DNA from: Teredinibacter turnerae T7901
GTDB lineage: Bacteria; Pseudomonadota; Gammaproteobacteria; Pseudomonadales; Cellvibrionaceae
Length of the DNA: 64,000 nt
Assembly (NCBI RefSeq): GCF_000023025.1
Contig: NC_012997.1
Coordinates: 2,415,125-2,479,124 of the forward strand
Direction of reading: 5' to 3'
Positions 52,182 through 63,500 of the stretch are shown piece by piece. Within the stretch, counting starts at the first letter, position 1. Each line of letters starts with the position of its first letter. Below the pieces are notes generated by a model. The model was not told where the DNA came from and searched no databases. It saw only the letters and a list, made by a program, of their open reading frames with translations. A program made the translations under genes and the position numbers.

Positions 52182-53251
52182 AAAAATTTCCGAAAATAAG
52201 TGATCCAGATGTGAAAATAGTACTCTATGGAATAATCAGCGATTTGCAGGAGTTTCAGATTTGTTCAATGGTTTAGCGTTAATTTTAGAGGTGTGTTAGC
52301 TTGTGTTAGTTAATTTTTGAAAACACATTGTTATAAATTCGACTTAACATGCTATCGCAGGTCACGCCCTAATGTATATATGCGCGCCATGTGCAAGAAT
52401 AGTTAACGGTATATGAAAAATCAATAATGTAGGCTTTTCTGATGTTGTCCTTACAGCGATGCTTGGGGTCGGTGATAGCCCCACTTGCGTTTCGTTGTGG
52501 CTTGGCGTAAGTCGCACTCTGCCGCCAAATGGTGAGCCTCGCGTCCCTGTCCTCTAGGGCCTGTTAACACTAATTCGATTTATTCTGTTGCGGCTAAAAT
52601 TTCGCTATCAAGGCGTTTGGAGCGTAGTTTGGTTGTTCCAAATGAGCGACAAACAACGCTGAGAGCGGGATTTTAGCCGCAACCCGCAGGGCTGGGCCTG
52701 TATTTACAGGCTGATGCGTTATTTTTCACTCGTTTAGCCCGCTAAACAACGCCAAAAATGCCTTTCATCCTGAAAATACAGGCTCCAGCAGAGCGAATTG
52801 AATTAGTGTTAACAGGCCCTAGCCTATTTCTTGCTGATTTTTGCTGAACGTGTATCGGGTTTGCGTTATACACTTTTATATTTGCTGCTTTTTGTAGCTT
52901 ACGTGCTATCGCGGATTCAGTCGCTACGGAATTCATGTGCAGCTTAGTTAGCATGATATTTCACTCCACGATTTTCACCTGTAAAAAATAATTGTGATTG
53001 GTTTTTTCTTCTCGTTTAGCCTTATAGGCTACTTTCATGATTAGGTGTTCTGAGTAAGTAGGTAGTTGTCTTTTGTGTCGTTTGATACCTGCTTATGTAT
53101 TGTAATCGACTCTTTAGTTTGCCCCCCAAAAAACCCGTTAATAAAAGGCACGTTTTTCTGTCACTGATGTCGTCATGCATCTTTAATGTAAATTTGTTGT
53201 AACTTTAACTGTGAATCCTGTCCCGGAACAATAAAACCATTTTGGAGTATC
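52182..53251. other. Intergenic stretch of 1.07 kb without a convincing gene
   Basis: It separates the divergent glycosidase gene from the second NRPS set. It contains the MITE-like element at 52554-52822 and AT-rich sequence on both sides. A - strand frame at 52742-52954 straddles the element edge and is not credible as a gene. A small TGGGG/CCCCA hairpin is seen around 52468-52487. No tRNA-like structure was noticed. Confidence 0.6.
52554..52822. mobile_element. MITE-like element with 23-bp terminal inverted repeats
   Basis: CTAGGGCCTGTTAACACTAA... at 52554-52576 is perfectly mirrored at 52800-52822 (23 bases). The outer CTAG may be a duplicated, palindromic target. The 269-bp unit has no coding capacity. 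Inside there is a second perfect 14-bp inverted repeat (GTTGCGGCTAAAAT at 52587-52600 against 52670-52683) and a short hairpin GCCTGTATTTACAGGC at 52696-52711. This is the make-up of a non-autonomous element mobilised in trans, possibly by an IS5-like transposase. The transposase family is a guess. Confidence 0.7.
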
Positions 53252-53434
53252 GTGCTTCGCCGATTATGTGTGCTTCAAGGAATAATGGTGCTCTATGGCG
53301 CGCCATTGCAAAAGTGGCATTCACAAATGCCAATAGTAGTGAATGCTGGATTTGATAAAGATAGAAAAATAAAACTTATCAGCCAATCTAAATCCTTCAA
53401 ACTGCGTCTGAGTTTAAAACGCCATATCCATTAG
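53252..53434 (+). CDS. Possible small protein, 60 aa, upstream of NRPS4
   Basis: GTG at 53252 has GGAG five bases upstream, and the frame ends in a TAG whose last base is 12 bases before the NRPS4 ATG. The product is basic (many Lys/Arg in the second half) and not recognised. It may be a leader or a chance frame; its only support is the ribosome binding site and the tight junction with NRPS4. Confidence 0.25.
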   Translation: MLRRLCVLQGIMVLYGAPLQKWHSQMPIVVNAGFDKDRKIKLISQSKSFKLRLSLKRHIH

Positions 53435-53445
53435 TGGAGGCGAGC

Positions 53446-56400
53446 ATGAACATTAATTTAGTTAATCCAAAAACTGGTTCTGATCCTATTGCCAAAGCTG
53501 TTAATGAGGGGGTTAAGTTCTGGCAAAACAGGTATTGCGCCAAGTCGTTTTATAAACAGCCTACTTCTTTCTGCGATCGCGTACTAGATACAAGCTGTCT
53601 TACTTGGTCACCGGGCACCAGGCTAGATTCATCAATCTATGCGGCAAATGCTGTTTTTAACGATATTTACCTCACTGATCAAGCGCATATTCTGCTGACA
53701 TCTATTGGGTCGGCACTGGAGTCTACTCTGGGTATCTTAAAAGCAGGGTCGCCAACCGTTGTGCTGAATTTGAGTATCCCCAGCGATCTTTGTAAAAACA
53801 GACTTGAAAATGATATTTTTGGAACAGGTCGTCTGTGTTTTCCAATTTTACTGCCTTCAGCGATTCGCGATGTCGGAGAGCGCCTGTTGCGGACAAAAGC
53901 TGAATATGTAGCGATATTGTCGCAGTTACATAATCTAACAGCAGCTGAAAACATTGTTGAAGATAATGAGAAAGCGAGTCGTTTAGTTACTAGTGGGTCG
54001 GGCATTCTTGTCCGTCTTTCAACGAACCGCTCAAAAATAGATCCAAGCGAAGTAGACGATAGCGATTATTGGCTTATCATTGATATATCGGGCTTGGACG
54101 ATTGCCCCGTGCTTAAAATCGGAGGGTGGCACTCGGATATCGCCGCTCTCGCTGACAAAATTTATCTTAATTTGAGAGAGCAGGATGCGAAAATTCTAGC
54201 GCATTTCAACTCGGCTGGCCCAGTACTTCCTGCCAATTACCCTCTTGCAATACAACCTTTAGCTCATCTAAGGCAATTTCTGAAGCGGCACCCTGATTTG
54301 CACGATATCTATCCGGCGACAGACATGCAGCGTGGGATGATCTCCTTTTCCGGTATAGAACAGCGTGGCGGTAGCTATGCGGTTCAAGCGATTCTAACGA
54401 TGGGGCCCCTCAATTCCAACGCGTTAAAACAGTCAATCGAAATACTGATAGCGCGACATGATGCTTTGCGAACTATATTTGAAAAGGGTGCGCGCGGAGA
54501 GCTATTGCAGTTGGTGCTGATCAGGCAACCTATCGATTGGCGAGAAGTTCATTTGCCCTCTACATCCGGGGGCGATGTAACTACTAGCGTTAGCGCTCTT
54601 GCTGAAGAGGAAAGGGTTAAACAATTTGATTTAGGTCGTTCACCCAACAGGTTTCTATTCATTGGTAGGGCAGATGGATGCAGTGTTCTGGTCTGGACCT
54701 ACCACCACGCGTTACTCGACGGCTGGTCGTTAAATTTATTGCTTGACGAACTGCAAAAGATCTACCCTGGACTATTGCTTAATCAGCAGGCGGATGAGCT
54801 TACAACTCCTGTTCCATTTAAAGACTATATTGCCTGGTTGAGCGATCAGCAAGTTGAGCCCGCAGAATCATATTGGCGTAATTACTTAAAAGGTTTTAAG
54901 GCTTCAACTCACATCTCGTTTGCTAAACCCAATTCCGAGCAAGTTTACGTTCAGAAGTTGGTTTCAGAGACCTTATCCGCGGAAACTTCGGAGAGGCTTT
55001 ATCATCTTTGCGTAGCCGAGCAATTAACTCCGAACGCTGTCGTTCAGTTGGCGTGGGCCATATTGCTCGGCAAGTTTAGCCGGGAAAATGACGTGCTTTT
55101 TGGCTATGCTGTGAGTGGTCGTGCCGGTGCAGCGGAATTAGATGGCATTGTTGATTTAGTTGGTATGTGTCTAAATGCACTGCCTATGCGGTTAAAGCTG
55201 TCCGGCGAAGCCAGTATTCGACAGTTACTAAACAGTGTACAGAATCAGCTTGAACTTGCGTCGGATTACGAATTCTTATCGCTTGATAAAATCAGCAAGC
55301 TAGGTGATCTACCATCATCTGAGAGGCTGTTCGATACATTTGTAACAACCGAAAATTTGCCGTTCGCGAAAGGCGATCAGATTAAGCGCCTAGATATTCA
55401 CGAAATTAAAACGCTGGGCCACAATAACTTCGGACTCAATTTGATTGTTCACCCTGGTGAAGAGGTAGCTGTGGATCTGGTATACAACACGGCATCCTAT
55501 AGCGATGTTGATGCTAGAACTATCCTAAGCAGTTACGCGCAAATACTATCTGAAATCGCTTTTGCTATTGATCGTCCGTTAGCCGATGTACAAGCGCTGA
55601 ACCGATTTCAATTGCAAGAGCTGCATCGTCTAAACGAACGAACTCGGTACGCATATAAAGCGGAAACTATCTGGGATCGGTTTTTGGCGGTCTCTCAACG
55701 CAATAACCAGAGGGTGGCGGTTGTACACGAAGGTAAAGCGTGGACCTATTCGGCGCTACGTGACCGTGCATATTATCTCGCATCGAATTGGGTCAACGCG
55801 GATATCGAACCAGGCGAATATGTCGCGATTGTGCTGCCAAAATCGACGGATTTTATCGCCGCGATATTAAGTCTACACGCACTGGGTTGTGCATATGTTC
55901 CTTTGGGTACGCAACAGCCTGAGGCCCGTTGCGCTCACGTAATAGCCGATGCCGCTATTCGTTGGCTCATAACCGATTCGGAGCACTTAGTAAAATTTAG
56001 ATCCCTGTCCTGTAATTCCCTCGATGTATCTGACGTTTCAGAAAATATTGAATACAGATTACAACCCAAACATCGGCAAGACGTCGAAAAACCTGCTTAT
56101 GTCATCTATACATCTGGTACCACGGGAACGCCCAAAGGTGTTGTAATTACACACAAAAACATTGCAAATTTTTGCTGTTGGGTCTCCCGTGAGGGATTGA
56201 TAGCAGAGCATTCTAAAGTTACGCAGTTTGCGCCTTTCACCTTTGATGCCTCAGCGGGCGAAATATTTGCGAGTTTATGGATCGGAGCTGAACTCCACAT
56301 CTTGTCTGACGGTTTGACCAAAGACCCACTCGCTGTCGGTAAGTACCTTCAGCTTAATCAAATATCATTCTCTGCATTTCCGCCCGAGTACCTGAATGAA

Positions 56401-57543
56401 ATGGAGCCAAACTATGTTAATAAGCATAGTGTAGTACTAACTGCGGGCGCTTCGCCCTCGCGTCATTTGGTAGATACCTGGAGCAAGGCTTGCCGCTATA
56501 TCAATGGTTACGGTCCGACAGAAACGACTGTGCTGTCGAGTTTTTGCTATGGAGATAGGATTCAATCAAACACGTTCATCAGTATTGGTTCGCCAATTGA
56601 TAACTCGTCGATTTACGTTGTCGATCAGTTTGGCCAGCTATGTGCCGACAATGTTATCGGCGAGATTTGGATCGGTGGGGATGGTGTCGCTCAGGGTTAC
56701 CTTAATTTGGGCAGTCTGAATAGTGAAAAATATATCAAAAATTATTTTACTGGCGAAGGTCGAATATACAAAACAGGCGATATGGGAAGACGTCATCCAG
56801 ACGGGAGTGTTGATGTAGTCGGGAGGATAGACGACCAAGTGAAAATTCGAGGCTATCGAATTGAGTTGGGTGAAATCGAATCCGTTTATGCCCGTCACTC
56901 GGAAGTTGAGCAGGTAAGGGTGTTGGCAAGAAAAGACGCCGCTCAAAGTACCGTATTGACGTTGTATCTGATATTAACCCGCTCCAGTAAACAGGCCGCG
57001 AATGAGGATCAGGGCCAATCGAACACGGCCAGCAATACTGAGCTAATACGCGCGTTCAAATATTTTGGCCGTATGCACCTGCCAGACTACATGGTGCCTG
57101 CACACATATTCTTCGTCGACGCCTTTCCCTTGAATGTGAACGGGAAGCTGGATCAAGAAAAACTCCCGTCGCCGAGTAGCGCGTCAGTATCGAATGAGGC
57201 TTACGTGCCCGCCTCGAACGAGATCGAGCGCATGCTCGTTGACTGCTGGTCCAACGTGTTAGGTATCAACACCGATCAGGTCGGGATACATGATAATTTC
57301 TTCGAAATTGGCGGTGATTCGTTCAAAGTGATGACTCTGGTAAAACAGCTATCCGGCACCCTCAATATTGAAATCGCACCAGCAAAAATATTTCGCTATC
57401 CATCCATCGACTTGTTTGCTCAATATCTAAGTTCATCAGTGAGGCAAACGACAACGCATAGCGCCGCTATTCACAACGGTAAAGCCCGAATGCGGCAGCT
57501 AAAACGCAAGAAATCGAGGGAAGACAAAGGAGTTAATGCATGA
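53446..57543 (+). CDS. NRPS4: degenerate C-lobe-C-A-PCP
   Basis: ATG at 53446 follows GGAGG (53436-53440) by five bases; an in-frame GTG at 53434 is less likely. Residues 1-275 look like a decayed C-terminal lobe of a condensation domain (begins GVKFWQNRY, has FGTGRLCFPILLPS) without any active-site motif. A full C domain follows (285-730; DIYPATDMQRGM, YHHALLDGWS near 420). A (745-1250) has TSGTTGTPKG near 889 and the pocket DAGALAGVLK, which I cannot assign. PCP (EIGGDSFKVM near 1287) is followed by a basic tail. The stop overlaps the ATG of the hybrid PKS-NRPS (GCATGA), so the two proteins act consecutively. Whether this is the same pathway as NRPS1-3 is open. Confidence 0.92.
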   Translation: MNINLVNPKTGSDPIAKAVNEGVKFWQNRYCAKSFYKQPTSFCDRVLDTSCLTWSPGTRLDSSIYAANAVFNDIYLTDQAHILLTSIGSALESTLGILKAGSPTVVLNLSIPSDLCKNRLENDIFGTGRLCFPILLPSAIRDVGERLLRTKAEYVAILSQLHNLTAAENIVEDNEKASRLVTSGSGILVRLSTNRSKIDPSEVDDSDYWLIIDISGLDDCPVLKIGGWHSDIAALADKIYLNLREQDAKILAHFNSAGPVLPANYPLAIQPLAHLRQFLKRHPDLHDIYPATDMQRGMISFSGIEQRGGSYAVQAILTMGPLNSNALKQSIEILIARHDALRTIFEKGARGELLQLVLIRQPIDWREVHLPSTSGGDVTTSVSALAEEERVKQFDLGRSPNRFLFIGRADGCSVLVWTYHHALLDGWSLNLLLDELQKIYPGLLLNQQADELTTPVPFKDYIAWLSDQQVEPAESYWRNYLKGFKASTHISFAKPNSEQVYVQKLVSETLSAETSERLYHLCVAEQLTPNAVVQLAWAILLGKFSRENDVLFGYAVSGRAGAAELDGIVDLVGMCLNALPMRLKLSGEASIRQLLNSVQNQLELASDYEFLSLDKISKLGDLPSSERLFDTFVTTENLPFAKGDQIKRLDIHEIKTLGHNNFGLNLIVHPGEEVAVDLVYNTASYSDVDARTILSSYAQILSEIAFAIDRPLADVQALNRFQLQELHRLNERTRYAYKAETIWDRFLAVSQRNNQRVAVVHEGKAWTYSALRDRAYYLASNWVNADIEPGEYVAIVLPKSTDFIAAILSLHALGCAYVPLGTQQPEARCAHVIADAAIRWLITDSEHLVKFRSLSCNSLDVSDVSENIEYRLQPKHRQDVEKPAYVIYTSGTTGTPKGVVITHKNIANFCCWVSREGLIAEHSKVTQFAPFTFDASAGEIFASLWIGAELHILSDGLTKDPLAVGKYLQLNQISFSAFPPEYLNEMEPNYVNKHSVVLTAGASPSRHLVDTWSKACRYINGYGPTETTVLSSFCYGDRIQSNTFISIGSPIDNSSIYVVDQFGQLCADNVIGEIWIGGDGVAQGYLNLGSLNSEKYIKNYFTGEGRIYKTGDMGRRHPDGSVDVVGRIDDQVKIRGYRIELGEIESVYARHSEVEQVRVLARKDAAQSTVLTLYLILTRSSKQAANEDQGQSNTASNTELIRAFKYFGRMHLPDYMVPAHIFFVDAFPLNVNGKLDQEKLPSPSSASVSNEAYVPASNEIERMLVDCWSNVLGINTDQVGIHDNFFEIGGDSFKVMTLVKQLSGTLNIEIAPAKIFRYPSIDLFAQYLSSSVRQTTTHSAAIHNGKARMRQLKRKKSREDKGVNA

Positions 57544-60500
57544 CCTCAACAACAGGTTTTGAAGTCGCAATCATCGCAATGGCTGGTCGCTTTCCGAAGG
57601 CAGAAAATATTGCTGAGTTTTATGAGCTACTAAAAAATGGGCAGGAAGGTACACGAGTATTAACTGATCTGGAGTTAATAGAGGCTGGCAATTGTTACAA
57701 TCTAATCAGTAACGAGAATTACGTTAAAAAAACGGCCAGTGTTAGCGGTAAGGGCTATTTCGATGCAGATCTTTTTAATTACAACCCCGCAGATGCGGCC
57801 AGTCTTGACCCGCAAATAGCTATGTTTCACGAATGTGTATGGGAAGCGTTAGAAAGCGCCGGGTATAACTCCGAGACGTATAGCGGGCTGATTGGGCTAT
57901 TTGCCGGGGCTGCAGCACAAGTAAAGCTACCGGTAGACGCGGTTGGTGACACGAACTCGTTCGCGGAAAATTTTAACAACTATACGCTCTCTCAGCCAGA
58001 TTTTTTGTGCACTCGCATTGCGCATAAGTTAAATCTCCGTGGGCCAGCGGTTCGCATTGAGTCAGCGTGTTCTACATCGTTGGTCGCGATGCATTTCGCA
58101 TGTCAAAGCTTAATAGCCGGCGAATGTGATATAGCTCTGGCCGGTGGTGTTTCGATCCAAAGTTTGAAAGATACGGGCTATCTCTATCATCCGGATATGA
58201 TTTTGTCCAAAGACGGCAGTTGTCGAGCATTCGATGCTGATGCTAGCGGTACTATGGTGGGCGAGGGTTGTGGCGTTGTAGTACTAAAGATGCTCGAAGA
58301 CGCAATCGAGCATGGCGATACTATAATTGCGGTCGTAAAGGGATCCGCGATAAATAACGATGGCAAGATGAAAGTAGGGTATACAGCTGCGAGTGTTGAA
58401 GGTCAGGTAAGCGTTATCCGCGCAGCACTGGAGCGCGCAGAAATACCACCAACCAGTGTTGGCTACATAGAAGCTCATGGTACAGGCACAAAGCTTGGTG
58501 ATCCGATAGAAATAGAAGCGCTAGCCGATGCCTATAATTTCTCTTCACTGGAACCGTGCGCAATAGGCGCAGTAAAAACCAATATCGGGCATTTAGGTGT
58601 AGCCTCTGGTATAGCTGGCGTTATAAAAACGGTTCTTTCTCTACAACACCAATGCTTTTTCCCGAGTTTGCATTTTAACTCCCCGAACCCAAATATTGAT
58701 TTGACCGGCGCGGGGCTCGAGGTGAATACCGAATTTCGCCGATGGAGCTCGTCGAGTCTTCCCAGACGCGCTGGAATAAGTTCTTTTGGTATCGGTGGTA
58801 CAAATGCACATTGTATTTTAGAAGAGTATAACCATGTCTTCAGATCCTCGCCTTCGCGCGCATCACAGGTTGTTTGCCTATCCGCTAATACTGAACAGTC
58901 ACTTATCAATAATGTAAAAAATCTCGTTCAGGACATAAAGAACCGTTGGATGAGTGCCGACGAAAAAACGTTAGCGGACATTTGTTATACCCTGAGTGTT
59001 GGTCGTCGCGAGTTGGCTTACCGATTTTCATGCGTTGTGAACGATATAGCTGAATTGGTTGCTCAGCTAGAAGCCTTTTTACTGGCTCCCAAAATAAACT
59101 TCTGCGACCCCAAGCGGCGCGAAAAACTATGCTACTTGTTTCCCGGGCAAGGAGCGCAATTTGCTGGCATGGGTAAATTTTTGTACGAAACGGAGGAGGT
59201 TTTTCGAAGCTGCATTGATGCATGCCTGGAAATCTGCGCACCTGACGTAAAAGAGACACTCCTGAACTGCCTGGTTTCGGAAGAGTCTACAGAAGAAGTG
59301 ATTGGCCAAACTCATATTGCCCAGCCGCTGCTGTTTATGTTTGAGAGTGCATTAGCGATGCAGCTTGCGCATTGGGGCATTCAATCCGAAGGAATGCTCG
59401 GCCATAGCTTGGGTGAGTATGTCGCGGCACATTTGGCAGGGGTATTCTGTCTAGAGGATGCGATGCGATTGGTTTTGAAGCGTGCAGAGCTAATGCAATC
59501 CTGTAAACCGGGAGGGATGTTGAGCGCGCTGCTTACACCTGAGGAGGGCAAGCAATATTTGCGTGGTTCCATCGAGATTGCCGTTGTTAATGGGCCCGAT
59601 CGTATTGTGTTTGCGGGCGATACCAGTGAACTTGAGGATCTTCGATTGAAATTGGACGCTTCGAGTGTGCCCAATTCTTTGTTGCGTACCTCACATGCTT
59701 TCCATTCCTCTTTTATGGAGCCAATTTTAGACGAATTTGAATTGTTTGCGAGTGCTATCCCAACGTCATCGCCGACAAAACAATTTGTTTCTAACGTGAC
59801 TGGAAAATGGGCGGAACCCGCTAGGGTGCAGCTAGCAGGCTACTGGCGATCTCATCTCCGATCGCCAGTTCAATTTGGTTCAGGGGTGGAGTTTCTCGAG
59901 CGCAATCATAACTGGGCTTTTGTTGAGGTGGGGCCTGGAGAGGCACTTGGCAAGCTTGTATCGCAAAACGCGAACTTTAAAAAAGATAAAAAAGTTATCG
60001 CGAGTATTGGCGGTGCTGGTGCTAGTAAATCTTGCCGCGGATCGCTGGCAGTCTTGTTGAGCGAGTTGTACTGCGCGGGCATATCTGTCGATTGGCATAG
60101 TTACTACGGCAATGAGAGTCGAAGACGGCTCGACCTGCCAACCTATAGTTTTGACCAAAAATATTGGTATCCAGATCATGCGAACGTACCTAATTTAGCT
60201 GATTCTGCCAATGATTCTCAAGTGTCGAGCGAAGATACATATGCGCGCGCGGAACGATCCGTAGTGGACGCTAAAGAGGCAATAACCCCCATTGAAGATC
60301 AGCAGGATACCAACCGTGAATTGTTGCCAAATGCTCATTGCACTACTTTACATGAAATATGGTGTAAACATCTCGGTCGCGAGAGTATTGGTGTAACGGA
60401 AGATCTATTCTCATATGGGGTTGATTCGCTACTCTCAATCAGAGTGATTACCGAAATTCGCAATCAATTGGGGGTAGAGATATCGCTGGAACGCATGTTC

Positions 60501-63500
60501 GAGATGTCATCGATTCAAGAGCAGGCGAATGAGATTAGTGTGCTGCAGAACTCGGATGCGAGCGAGACCCTGCCCGCTATTGCTCGTACCAACCACAACG
60601 GGCGGGCGGTACTGTCATCTTCGCAGAAGCGATTATGGATTGTGTCGCTTCTGGAGCAGGAAGTCTCCGCCTACAACTGTGTGCTTTTCTTTAAAGTGCA
60701 TGATCTCAATATTAGTGCGCTTCAAAAAACGTTTGAATGGATTCTTCAGCGACACGCAATATTACGAACCGTGTACATGATGGATGAGGGTGTACCCTAT
60801 CAACAGGTCCTTGAAGACTATAGCTTTACACTTCGTCAGTTGAACTATGCGCAGTTGTCGGAAGCGGAGAGAGTCGAAAAAATAAGAGAATTAATAAGTA
60901 CGGATACACTGAGAAAATTCGATTTATCGGAAGAATTGATGATTCGTGTCACGTTGATTCAACTTCCTGACAATTCTCACAATGTGATGCTTACCCAGCA
61001 CCATATAACATTCGACAATTGGACGACAAACCTGCTTATTGGCGAATTAAACACCGTATACGATGCACTAAATCGTGGTGAGCAGCCTTCATTACCCGCT
61101 TTGCCTGTTGACTATATCGATTACGCAATCTGGCAGGAATCGCTGTTAGAGTCTCAGGCCATGAAAAACATGTTGGCCTATTGGAAGAAAACCCTGGATG
61201 GCATACCTCAAGTACACAGCCTGCCGCTGGATAAAGTGCGACCGCCTCAACAAAACACCATTGGCGGGCAGGTAAATTTACTGGTTAGCAAAGAGACGGC
61301 CAACAACCTTGAGCAATTTTCAAAAGCTCACGGTGCAACACTGTTTATGACGTTGCAAGCTGCGTTCGCCGTGTTTCTATCACGTTACAGCGGTGAGAGC
61401 GATATTGTGGTGGGATTTTCGGTATCGAATCGCCCCCACATTGAACTGGAAAATGTTATGGGTATTTTCGTCAATACCCTTGTTTTACGTTCCGATCTTT
61501 CGGATGACCCTGTATTTTTGGATTTTCTTGCAAAGACTAAGAAAAATCTTACTTCTGCTTATGCCAATCAAGCCTTTCCGTTTGAACGACTGGTAGAGGC
61601 GCTCAATCCCGAGCGCAGCCTGAGCTATGAGCCTCTGGTACAAATACATTTAACCATTTTGAACCAGGACCTCGGCCATGAGTCGGATTGGTATAGTGCG
61701 GATAACGGCCGAACCTTTACGCCTCTCCCTGGAGACCTGCCATACAGTAAGTTCGATTTAACCCTATACGTTTCCATAACACCTGACGGTATTACAACAA
61801 GCTGGGAGTATCCGTGCAGTCTTTTCGAACGTGAAACTATAGAACGCATGGCGGTTAATTTCTCGGTACTGCTTGACAGTATTGTCAATAATCCGAGTTT
61901 GCCGGCAAGTAAGCTACCGCTATATTCCGAGCGCGAGAGGGAACAACTGCTATTTGATTTTAACTTACGGAGTTATCCGGGTGGGATTAAACCCGCTTTG
62001 CCCATGCCGGTGCAAGAGACTGAGTTGCCACATGATGGAAACTGTACCGAAAAACTAAAATTCAGCTTGTTTTACTTCGCTAATGATACCGGTGGGCGCA
62101 CCGCGGACAAATACCAACTATTGTTGGAGGGCGCAAAATATGCTGATGCGAATTTTTTTGAGGCTGTTTGGACTCCGGAGCGACATTTTGATACTTTTGG
62201 TGGGCTCTATCCAAATCCCGCGATTACATCTGCTGCGATTGCTTCAGTGACAAACAGAATAAAAATCCGGGCAGGAAGTTGCGTACTACCTCTTCATAGT
62301 CCTATACGCTTGGCAGAGGACTGGTCAGTTATTGACAATATGTCGGGTGGCAGGGTAGGGATCGGTATCGCTGCGGGATTTCATCCTAAAGATTTTACTA
62401 TTGCCCCTGCGTCTTACGAATCACGACAGACGTCGCTGTTTGATCAAGTTGAAATTATCCGACAATTATGGCGTGGAGACTCAATAGCATTGAAAAATGG
62501 ATTGGGTGAAATTGAGAGCGTGAATATTAGGCCGCTGCCAATACAAGCAGAGTTGCCTATCTGGCTAACAACCACTGGTAATATTGAATCTTTTAAACGA
62601 GCTGGAACTATGGGTATTAATTTGCTTACCCACCTTATGGGCCAGACTGCAGCAGAGCTGCGTGACAAAATATCTGCATATCGCGCTGCCTGGCGAAACG
62701 CCGGGCATAGGGGGCGGGGTAGCGTGAGTGTTTTAATACACACTTTCGTATCGAGTGACCAAAACTATGTATACAGCATGGTGAAGGAACCCTTTAAAGC
62801 CTATCTAAAAGAATCGATAGGCTCTCCGCAATTTCTGCAAAAACATCTCGGTGTAGCAGCTTCCTCAGAATCACAGTCTGACGATATGGAAGTTCTTATC
62901 GAAAGAGCGTTTAGTCGTTACTATAAAACCAGCGCTCTACTCGGGACACCGCAAAGTTGCAAACCTATTGTTGACGAATTGCAATTGGCTGGCGTGGATG
63001 AAATTGCGTGTTTGATCGATTTCGGCATCGAAGATCAAATTGTTTATGAAAATTTAACTCATCTCAACACGCTTCGTGAGCTGGTGCAATTAAAAGAAAC
63101 TAAGGCGACTTCAGATATTCCTATTGTTGCAAGCGCTAAAAACAGTACCAAAACATGGGTAGAAATATTCGAAGCGCAGGCTGCAGCCACACCTCATGCA
63201 ATAGCTGTCAAATGTCTGGATCAGGTACTTGATTACGCGGAGCTAGAGCAGATAACGTCGAGTATCGCTAAAAAACTACGAAGTAGGAAAATCGAGCGCG
63301 ACTCGATAGTTGCGTTGCTGGATCATCGGGATATCGACCTCGTCATTATGATGATTTCTGTTTTGCGGGCGGGAGCAGCATTTTTACCGATTGACCCGAC
63401 ACACCCCCCGCAAAGGTGGTGCGATATTCTTGAAGAAGCTCAGCCCGATCTGGCCATTATAGGGCATCGGTTGAGCAATGAGCGAAGTACCGTAGAAGGC

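Noticed and set aside
52742-52954. 70-aa - strand frame in the intergenic region
   Set aside because: It begins in unique sequence and runs through the end of the MITE-like element, with no recognisable product.
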